Assembly (NCBI GenBank): GCA_964529155.1
Contig: CAZGVV010000062.1
Span: 1 to 12,065, forward strand
Direction of reading: 5' to 3'
Source of the DNA: CAZGVV01 sp964529155
GTDB lineage: Bacteria > Pseudomonadota > Alphaproteobacteria > Rickettsiales > SXRF01
DNA: 12,065 nt
This document shows, in pieces, positions 5,884-12,065 of this stretch. A model generated the notes under the pieces. That model made no database searches, had not been told where the DNA came from, and saw only the letters and a program-made list of their open reading frames with translations. Every line of letters begins with the position of its first letter. The stretch's first letter is position 1. Position numbers and translations under genes: made by a program.

Positions 5884-5952
5884 CATGCCGCGAATTTGTG
5901 CGTGCAGATGGTATCAGCATATTTGGCGGTGCTTGTCCAGTTAATATAAGTT

Positions 5953-6414
5953 TTACTGGGGTTTTTTCCCGGCCAACGCCTCTGAAAGCAGCGGTGGCGG
6001 GGGACGGCGGAAGAGTTCGGCCAGCACAGCACGCTCTTCGGGGGTATAGTTCGCGGCAAGGTCCGCCATACGCACAGCCATATTCTGCATCATTTGGCCC
6101 CTGAGCATCTGGGTTTTACTGACCTGGGCGAGGTATGCCGCGCGGTCAAACGGCTCGGCTTTCAGGATAGCGCTGGTTTTTTCCCGGGCAGCCAGAACTT
6201 CTGCTCGCAAATCGCTGTTTTCGGCCTCGGCGGAGCTTACGGTTTTCTCCAGCATCTGGCGCTTATCCAGCGGCAAGGCTGCGGCAATGTCTTTGGCCGA
6301 TATACGCGCGCCAGGGCCGAAGGCGCAGCGCCCCCATTGGCCGACCACCGCCCCGGCCAACAACAGATTCAGCAGCACGGACACGGTAATGAATAATTTA
6401 ATGCTGCGGCTCAT
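5953..6414 (-). CDS. Membrane-anchored periplasmic sensor (CnrX / heavy-metal-sensor type)
   Basis: The 153-residue product has an N-terminal membrane anchor (residues 6-26, IKLFITVSVLLNLLLAGAVV region) and a helical periplasmic domain rich in E, R, A and M. Length and layout match the periplasmic heavy-metal sensor family that includes CnrX and is related to Spy/CpxP. The ATG overlaps the upstream anti-sigma-like gene by 4 bases (ATGA), so the two are translationally coupled. In CnrYXH the homologous sensor binds the anti-sigma factor in the periplasm and frees the ECF sigma factor when metal binds. This protein contains no histidine at all, while CnrX uses histidines 42, 46 and 119 for nickel or cobalt. 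It has a methionine-rich stretch (MLRGQMMQNMAVRM, 103-116). A different ligand, or sensing of misfolded proteins, is therefore likely. Confidence 0.7.
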   Translation of the reverse strand: MSRSIKLFITVSVLLNLLLAGAVVGQWGRCAFGPGARISAKDIAAALPLDKRQMLEKTVSSAEAENSDLRAEVLAAREKTSAILKAEPFDRAAYLAQVSKTQMLRGQMMQNMAVRMADLAANYTPEERAVLAELFRRPPPPLLSEALAGKKPQ

Positions 6415-6689
6415 GGAAGGACTCCTTCATCGGCATATAGCAGGGGGGATGCATTGCTGTTTTGCGTGGTAAGCGGCGCGCCAAAGCCGAGGACCAGGCC
6501 CACGATTACGGTGGCGGCGAATGAATAGGCCGGTTTGGGCAACAGCATCGTCAGTAAGTCCTGCACACGCATTGGTGCACGCTTTGGCAAGGCGCGGGCG
6601 CGGGCGATAATGCGATCGGCAAATCCAGTGCGCGGCGGGGTGTAGGCGCGGGCATTAAGTAGGTGCTCTAATTCCTGATCTGTTAACAT
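6411..6689 (-). CDS. Small single-TM protein, probable anti-sigma factor
   Basis: The 92-residue protein has a basic cytoplasmic part (1-52), one transmembrane helix (about 54-71, AYSFAATVIVGLVLGFGA) and a short periplasmic tail of about 20 residues. It lies directly after the ECF sigma gene (12-base gap) and overlaps the sensor gene by 4 bases. This matches the size and position of CnrY-type anti-sigma factors, which hold the sigma factor at the membrane. It lacks the HxxxCxxC signature of zinc-dependent anti-sigma factors. The ATG has AGGAG at 6-base spacing. The assignment rests on layout and topology rather than on clear sequence similarity. Confidence 0.6.
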   Translation of the reverse strand: MLTDQELEHLLNARAYTPPRTGFADRIIARARALPKRAPMRVQDLLTMLLPKPAYSFAATVIVGLVLGFGAPLTTQNSNASPLLYADEGVLP

Positions 6690-6701
6690 AACATGCTCCT
6701 C

Positions 6702-7304
6702 TCAATATTCCTGTAGTCGTTCTTTCAACGTTTGCTTGGCGCGCATGAGCAGGGATTGTAGTGCCTTCAATCTTACCCCCATCACCTGCGCCGCTTCCTG
6801 ATTGCTTAAATGCTCATAAAAACACAAATTCAGCGCCGTACGTTGACGCTCCGGCAATGCAGCAATCTGTGCTTCCAACTCGGTTTGGCGTCGGTGGCCG
6901 ATAACCACTTCTTCCTGTGTATCGCGCGTATCAGGCACAAACGCTTCGTCGAGCAACGGCAGCAGGCGCTTTTTCTTCTGGCGGTCCAAACAGATATTCA
7001 CTACCACGCGGTAAAACCACGTCGTAAAAGCAATATTCCGCCGTGCCTCCCACATACCGGGCCGCTCCCATAATTTTAAAAATGCTTCCTGCACTACGTC
7101 CTCCGCCTCGGCGGGATGGGCCGTGTAGCGGTAAGCTACGCGGTAAAACCGCTCGGCATGGTGGCGTACCAGCATATTAAATGCCTGTCCGTCCCCCGCT
7201 TGCAGCGCCATCAATAGCCGCGCGTCCTCATCGCGGGAATGGGTGGCGCTGGGCGGTGGGCTGGATACCACTCCAGAACGTGGGGAGCGCATGGGCATGG
7301 CCAC
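6702..7304 (-). CDS. ECF-type RNA polymerase sigma factor
   Basis: ECF sigma factors direct RNA polymerase to stress promoters and are usually held by an anti-sigma protein. The 200-residue product has sigma region 2 (about 28-110; AEAEDVVQEAFLKLWERPG and the TTWFYRVVVNICLD core-binding and promoter-melting part). It also has region 4 (about 146-198; ALPERQRTALNL, then the helix-turn-helix SNQEAAQVMGVRLKALQSLL). Regions 1 and 3 are absent, as usual for ECF. An N-terminal extension of about 25 residues is proline- and serine-rich. The start is GTG at 7304, because AGGAGAG (7311-7317) lies 6 bases before it; in-frame ATGs at 7298 and 7292 are too far from it. The gene follows the Spy-like gene by 32 bases and precedes the anti-sigma-like gene by 12. 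Confidence 0.93.
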   Translation of the reverse strand: MAMPMRSPRSGVVSSPPPSATHSRDEDARLLMALQAGDGQAFNMLVRHHAERFYRVAYRYTAHPAEAEDVVQEAFLKLWERPGMWEARRNIAFTTWFYRVVVNICLDRQKKKRLLPLLDEAFVPDTRDTQEEVVIGHRRQTELEAQIAALPERQRTALNLCFYEHLSNQEAAQVMGVRLKALQSLLMRAKQTLKERLQEY

Positions 7305-7318
7305 AGCTTACTCTCCTA

Positions 7319-7342
7319 ACGGTTTTCCGTAAATGATTACGG
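7319..7342 (-). promoter_or_regulatory. Alternative hairpins between the Spy-like and sigma genes
   Basis: CCGTAA (7327-7332) and TTACGG (7337-7342) form a 6-bp inverted repeat across the Spy-like stop codon. ACGG (7319-7322) and CCGT (7327-7330) form a competing 4-bp one. The AGGAGAG ribosome binding site of the sigma gene follows directly on the transcript. No T run follows, so it is not an intrinsic terminator. It might tune the amount of sigma factor relative to Spy-like protein, or stabilise mRNA ends. Confidence 0.3.
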
Positions 7343-7777
7343 CTTGCGTTTGCCGTGTTCGCCACGGCTCCCAGCTCCGGGGCGATGCATCGAGTCGGCT
7401 AATGTTTTGCGTTCTTCGAGGCTGAGCTTGGCAGCAGCATCGGCGAAGGCTTCGGTCATATGCGCCCGCATTTGATCATAAAGGCCCTGTAACTGCTTGT
7501 GTTTGGCAATGAACGCGTCTTTGTCAAAGGTCGGAGCGGTGAGGATGGTTTTTAATTCGTCATGAAGCTTATGGGTTTGCTCATAGATCGGTGCATGTTG
7601 GTCATGCGCTTGCTTTAAGCTGGCACGAAATGTTTCGGCTTTGGCTTCTGGTAATTTTGATAATGCCTGTTCGAAATGCGGCATAGCGCCCTCGCCAGAC
7701 CGGTGGTCATCGGCGTTTGCGGCCCCGGCAAACGTTAACGCCAGGGCAACGGCTGCGGTCGTCACTAATTTATACAT
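7337..7777 (-). CDS. Spy/CpxP-like periplasmic protein
   Basis: The 146-residue secreted protein has a signal peptide MYKLVTTAAVALALTFAGAANA with predicted cleavage after A22, then an almost entirely helical, charged mature part. Spy and CpxP are cradle-shaped periplasmic chaperones or stress sensors of about 140-165 residues, and relatives sense metals. The LSLEERKTLADSM segment (118-130) corresponds to the LTxEQ-type repeats of that family. It is histidine-rich (H26, H34, H58, H61, H69, H72 and others), so metal binding is possible. The ATG has AGGAG at 6-base spacing. It lies directly upstream of the ECF sigma gene on the same strand, which suggests it is co-transcribed with or controlled by that sigma factor. 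The exact ligand is unknown. Confidence 0.72.
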   Translation of the reverse strand: MYKLVTTAAVALALTFAGAANADDHRSGEGAMPHFEQALSKLPEAKAETFRASLKQAHDQHAPIYEQTHKLHDELKTILTAPTFDKDAFIAKHKQLQGLYDQMRAHMTEAFADAAAKLSLEERKTLADSMHRPGAGSRGEHGKRKP

Positions 7778-7841
7778 ATCAAGCTCCTGTGGTTGAAGTG
7801 GGTCTTATCTATTGATACGCTGACAAGCTGCAGAACCTTCG

Positions 7842-9209
7842 CTAACGGTTCTCTTTTTCTTTGCGCTTCATATCCTCGGCCACCCGCTTGATGTCTTCCG
7901 CCCGCAAGGCCGATGGGCTGCCCCCCGATAACGATTTAAGGGCTAAATTAGCCTGTTGCAGCGCGCCGGCGGGTTTATCTTCTACTAATGACTGCTCAGC
8001 CATGGCAAGCGCTGACATGCCTTTATTCCCTTGCTTATCATATGCCGTGGCCAGCAACTGCCAGGTTCCGGCATTGGTGGTATCCAGCGCGGTGGCTTGG
8101 GTAAGCGACGTAATAGCCGCCGCCGCCTCCCCTGCCGCCAGTTGCGCTTGACCGAGCGACGTAAGAATAAGCGGTGAATTAGGCTTGAGAAGTGATGCCT
8201 GTTTATAAGCCGCCAACGCCTCTCGCACATGGCCATGCTCGAATTGAATCTGGCCGTTGAGATCATAGAGGAAGGCATCTTTAGGGTAGTCTTTGAGTAA
8301 CCGGCTCATTTCGGTATTTGCATGCTCGAAATCAGGCATTTTATACCACGCGATTGCGCGCGCCATGCGTGCTGCAACGCTTGTGTCGGATGCAGGGTAG
8401 CGAGCAAATGTTTTAGGCGGAATGTTGAGAAAGGCGTACAGCTTCGCTTTTAACCGCACCCACGGTGCATCTAATGATTTAGGGTGTTGACCGGGTGCAA
8501 TACCCGATGTTTCCACATGCTCCCGCACATAGGCAATACGTGTGGTAGAAAGCGGGTGCGTCATTAAATACGGATCAGGGCTTCCAAAGCTGCGCAGTTG
8601 GTTGCGGTTTAGCACGTTAAATACTTCAATCATGCCACTGGCGGAAATATGCAACGCGTCCAAATAGCGCAGTGCCGCTTGATCAGCTCCTTCTTCATGG
8701 CTGCGTGAATACGACAATACTTTGCGGCCAATGACGTTTTGGGTTCCTGCTATTACCCCCATACCGGCGGCGGAATTTCCTACCGCAGCAACGGTTGCGC
8801 CAAGTACGAATCCGAAAATCTGTCCAATCGCTGCATCTTTCAAATCTTCCGCTCCGCGCGCCAAATGCCCGCCAGCGATATGGCCGGTTTCGTGGGCGAG
8901 CACACCAAGCAGCATGGTCGGGTCGTCACATGCCAGCAGCAAGCCGGTATAGATAAAAATATTCTGTCCACCGGCAACGTAAGAATTAATCATGTCGTCA
9001 CCGACAATATACATACTCACCGCATCAGGCTGTAGCCCGGCGGTGACGAATATAGGGTCGCCAAATTGACGCAGGGTGTCTTCCAGCTCCGCATCGCGGA
9101 TAAGTGTATCGGCGTGGCCGGAGATGGGAAAAAGGAAGGCAGATGACAGTAGGCAGAAAACAAAAGAAAGTGATCTTTTTATTGTCATCTGCCCCCCGAC
9201 ATCCGTCAT
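7842..9209 (-). CDS. Secreted M48 metallopeptidase with TPR repeats (BepA/YfgC type)
   Basis: BepA-type proteases act in the periplasm in assembly and quality control of outer-membrane proteins. The product has a signal peptide ending SGHA|DT (cleavage near residue 33), then an M48 domain with the zinc motif HETGH (106-110) and the third ligand in SRSHEEGADQAALRYL (E172 of ExxAD). HPLSTTRIAYVREHVE (218-233) is a typical M48 C-terminal motif. TPR-like helices fill about 280-430 (for example AFLYDLNGQIQFEHGHVREA). All catalytic residues are present. Two starts are possible: ATG 9209 (455 residues) and ATG 9188 (448 residues, MTIKRSLS). The second gives a more typical signal peptide and is preceded by a run of Gs. 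The gene follows rne after 4 bases and is probably co-transcribed with it. The pairing with rne is common in alphaproteobacteria. Confidence 0.92.
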   Translation of the reverse strand: MTDVGGQMTIKRSLSFVFCLLSSAFLFPISGHADTLIRDAELEDTLRQFGDPIFVTAGLQPDAVSMYIVGDDMINSYVAGGQNIFIYTGLLLACDDPTMLLGVLAHETGHIAGGHLARGAEDLKDAAIGQIFGFVLGATVAAVGNSAAGMGVIAGTQNVIGRKVLSYSRSHEEGADQAALRYLDALHISASGMIEVFNVLNRNQLRSFGSPDPYLMTHPLSTTRIAYVREHVETSGIAPGQHPKSLDAPWVRLKAKLYAFLNIPPKTFARYPASDTSVAARMARAIAWYKMPDFEHANTEMSRLLKDYPKDAFLYDLNGQIQFEHGHVREALAAYKQASLLKPNSPLILTSLGQAQLAAGEAAAAITSLTQATALDTTNAGTWQLLATAYDKQGNKGMSALAMAEQSLVEDKPAGALQQANLALKSLSGGSPSALRAEDIKRVAEDMKRKEKENR

Positions 9210-9213
9210 CCGA

Positions 9214-11873
9214 TTAATCGAGTTCGATAATACGTTGCCACCAGCCGCGGCGTGGCGGTGTCCCTTCAGGGCGTGAGGTGGTGGAGGGTTGAGGCGCCGG
9301 CGTGGTAGGCATGTAACTCACCTTGCTGTTTTCCGCGGAAGGCGAATAGCTTTCACGCGCTGGCGTTTCGATAGCTGCGCGGGTAAAGGCAGGAAGTGAC
9401 GCCGCTTCCGACACGTAGCGGGCTTCATTGGGCTCTTGCCCAGGCTGTTCCTGGCGCTCTGAGCGTGGTTGGCGTTCCATGCGCGGCTGGCGTTCAGCGC
9501 GTTCTGGCCTATCTTGACGCTCAGGGCGATTTCCCTGCTCGTCACGGCCACGCCAACGACGGCGATTATTCCCACGGCCCTGACCGTTAGACACCTGGCC
9601 GTCTTCTGGTGCCGAAGCTTGCTCAGCTACTTCTGCCGGGCGCTCTGCGTCTTCTGGAAGGCGTTCTGCATCCTCCGTTCTTGGCCTTCTTTCACCGGAG
9701 CGGCCACGGCCACCCCTGCGGCCACGGCGGCGGCGGCGTGGCTCACCTTCACGGGTGCCTTCGGTGGTTACTTCCTCCGTGCCGGCCTCTTCGATTTCAG
9801 CAAATTCCTCGACGGGCTCTACGGCTATTTCTACTGGCTCTTCATGAGTAATTTCTTCATGACGGGCGCGCTGGTTGCGGTTGCGACGATTTTCGTAATC
9901 CTGGGCGGAATGCGAACGTGAATGCGAACGGCGCGTTTTTTCAATCTGATACACCGTAGCCGCCAAACCATGATCCACTGCCGCCACAATCTGTACGTCA
10001 TAACGCGATTCGATATGCGCCAGTAAATGACGTTTGTGGTTGAGCAGATGCATCGCCGTATGTTCCGGTGCATTAAGTTTTAGCACACCCCAATTGCCGG
10101 TCGCTGCTTCTTTTTCCAATGCGCGAACAATTTGAAGACTCATTGATTCGTTTGAACGCATCATGCCGCGGCCTACGCAATGCGGACAGGGCACCATGTT
10201 GGTTTCGCTAATGCTTGGGCGCAGGCGCTGGCGCGACATTTCCAGCAATCCGAACGGGCTGATACGCCCCAGCTGAATTTTCGCACGGTCAGATTTAAGT
10301 GCATCTTTTAACGTGCGCTCGACGGCACGGCGATTGCGTGACTCAAACATGTCGATAAAGTCGATCACGATCAGCCCGGCCAAATCGCGCAACCGTAATT
10401 GTCGCGCCACTTCCACCGCCGCTTCCAGGTTGGTTTTGGCTGCTGTTTCTTCGATGTTGCGCTCACCTGTGGCACGGCCAGAGTTGACGTCAATGGAAAT
10501 CAACGCTTCAGTCGGCGACAGCACGATATAACCGCCGCTTTTCAGCTTCACTATTGGATCATGCATGGAAAGTAACTGGTCTTCAATGCCATACGCATAA
10601 AACAGTGGCATATTTTCGCGGTATTGTTTGACGCGCGGCGTATGGCTGGGCAAAAGCATTTTCATGAAGTCACGCGCTTGCTTAAAGCCTGCATCGCCTT
10701 CCACCCACACCTCTTCAATGTCATTGGTGTACTGGTCGCGGATGGCGCGTTTGATGAGGTCACCTTCTTCATAAATCAACGCAGGCGCAGTAGCGGCCAG
10801 TGTGTCTTCACGGATATGGTTCCAGAGTTTCACCAGGTAATCAAAGTCACGGCGAATTTCAGCACGGGTACGGTCAATCCCGGCGGTACGGATGATGACA
10901 CTCATGCTCCCGGCAAGCTTTAACTCCGCCATCACGTCTTTTAAGCGGCGGCGGGTATCAGCTTCGGAGATTTTGCGCGAAACGCCTCCGTCTTTAGGGG
11001 AATTGGGCATCAACACACAATACCGGCCCGCAAGCGACAAATAACTGGTCAGCGACGCGCCTTTATTGCCGCGCTCTTCTTTAATCACCTGCACCAGCAC
11101 GATCTGGCCGCGCTTGATCACTTCCTGAATGCGGTAACGCTTGAAAAACTGGCGTTTTGGGCGGGCAGACATTTCTTCGTCTTCGCTTTGCAGCGTTTCC
11201 ACCCCTTCACCGGATTCCGGTTTGGATTCCTGCTCGGATTCGGTTGCTTCCTGGCTTAGACGATCGGCCAGAGGGGCATTTTCAAGGGATGCGCCAGCCA
11301 CNNNNNNNNNNCAGCCACAATTTCTGATTCCGTAAACGCCATGCCAGGCGCTTTAAGGGCTTGGGGATGAGAGGCAGGCTGGGCTTCATTTACCGCCGTT
11401 TCAGTTACGGAATTTTCTTGCTCGCCGCGCTCCGCTTCGGTGCTTTCGAGGATTTCTTCTGGCAACGGAATGATCTCTGCCAACGCTGGAATACCTATTT
11501 CCAGCGGTTCCCCGCTGGCATCATCGGCTTCTGCCAATGCCACGTCACGAGCTAATTCTTCTGGATTCTGTGAGGCTTGGTCATCATCACGCCCCACATC
11601 TTCCATCAGGCGTATACGGTCTGACATGGGAATCTGGTAATAATCCGGGTGGATTTCGGAAAAGGGCAAGAAGCCTTGCTTCCCTTCGCCATATTCCACA
11701 AACGCTGCCTGCAATGCGGGCTCCACGCGGGTGATTTTTGCGAGGTAGATATTACCTTTTAATTGTTTTTTTGCGGCGGTAGTAAAATCAAAATCAAAGA
11801 TTTGTTTTTCATCAGCGATGACAACCCGGGTTTCCTCCGGGTGCGTGGCGTCGATGAGCATACGGGTTGCCAT
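9214..11873 (-). CDS. rne: Ribonuclease E, interrupted by an assembly gap
   Basis: RNase E is the endonuclease that starts mRNA decay and matures rRNA and tRNA, and it scaffolds the degradosome. The start is MATRMLIDATHPEETRVV at 11873, with GAGGAG about 9 bases upstream. The S1 domain (from residue 36) includes GFLPFSEIHPDYYQIP and is split by an acidic insertion (about 91-235), as in alphaproteobacteria. The catalytic metal sites SIDVNSGRAT and VIDFIDMFESRN follow (D456 and D499 after joining), then the Zn-link CPHCVGRG (C557, C560). The long disordered tail has acidic and arginine-rich blocks and ends RRGWWQRIIELD. Ten Ns (11302-11311) interrupt residues 186-187. CAGCCAC flanks both sides; collapsing it restores one frame of 880 residues. 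The gene is therefore most likely intact. Confidence 0.95.
11302..11311. other. Assembly gap (10 Ns) inside rne
   Basis: Ten Ns join two contigs. The seven bases CAGCCAC stand on each side (11295-11301 and 11312-11318), so the contig ends probably overlap rather than being apart. As written, the coding frame is broken; removing one copy of the heptamer plus the Ns (17 bases) restores it through ESEIVA-GASLEN. Confidence 0.9.
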
Positions 11874-12065
11874 TAGGGAATTCTCCTCGATCCCGGGCAA
11901 GGGGCCGCGAACGGGCCGCCGGATGCCTGGGGATCGGCTGGTTGGCACAGATCAAGGCGCCCGGAATGCCTCCGGACCGCGGGCCGCGAGGCGCAGGGTC
12001 GAGACTTGGGCGCAAGAGACGGCCGTCGCCCGAAGATGGGCGGTGGCCATGCGCGATGCGCCGAG
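11874..12065. promoter_or_regulatory. GC-rich rne leader / divergent intergenic region
   Basis: No convincing gene lies here. Next to rne is its ribosome binding site GAGGAG (minus strand, about 11883-11888). From about 11885 the sequence becomes markedly more GC-rich than the rest of the window. A strong inverted repeat GGCCGTCGCCC / GGGCGGTGGCC (12021-12031, 12038-12048) can form an 11-bp stem with two G-U pairs in a plus-strand transcript, with a 6-base loop. It may belong to the leader of a divergent gene outside the window. RNase E leaders are often structured for autoregulation, but no known leader motif is recognised here. Confidence 0.4.

Noticed and set aside
9396..9921. Plus-strand open frames opposite the RNase E tail
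   Set aside because: They arise from the biased arginine/glutamate codons of the disordered rne tail; no start signals or domains.
11812..12015. Minus-strand frame across the rne start and leader
   Set aside because: Overlaps the true RNase E start in another frame and consists of GC-rich leader sequence; no domain or start signal.

Overview
The window looks like an assembled scaffold (it carries a run of ten Ns) from an alphaproteobacterium. The main evidence is the RNase E, whose S1 domain is interrupted by a long acidic insertion and which ends in a basic RRGWWQR-type motif, together with its M48 metallopeptidase neighbour. By eye, base composition is near 50% GC through most of the window, AT-rich just before the NAD-synthase-like gene, and clearly GC-rich in the last 180 bases. 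Genus cannot be read from this.

Right half (minus strand, 5797-11873), core genome: rne, interrupted by the N gap, is followed four bases later by a secreted BepA/YfgC-type M48 protease with TPR repeats. Next come a Spy/CpxP-like periplasmic protein, an ECF sigma factor, a one-TM putative anti-sigma protein and a membrane-anchored periplasmic sensor of the CnrX/heavy-metal-sensor type, then a tRNA-Leu(CAA). The last protein genes form a compact envelope-stress or metal-response module laid out like CnrYXH. The protease and Spy-like protein would fit the same envelope quality-control theme.

Left half (plus strand, 1-5735), accessory: a class II Fic AMP-transferase sits behind a promoter embedded in two imperfect copies of a palindromic operator-like element. 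The fic region is flanked by a 22-bp direct repeat with one mismatch. Next comes a two-gene unit: a 712-residue protein with an NAD-synthase-like ATP-pyrophosphatase domain, odd cysteine clusters and a long unrecognised C-terminal part, followed after 8 bases by an APH-family kinase. This pair is bounded by a 64-bp direct repeat with 6 mismatches. At its right edge lies the 3' half of a tRNA-Arg(CCG), followed at once by an N-terminally truncated IS481-type transposase. The layout reads as two small cargo modules that entered a site scarred by integration.

The candidate for an undescribed system is the NadE-like plus APH-like pair (1894-5057), possibly with the neighbouring Fic module. The chemistry suggested is adenylation or amidation plus phosphorylation, but substrate and role cannot be determined from the sequence.
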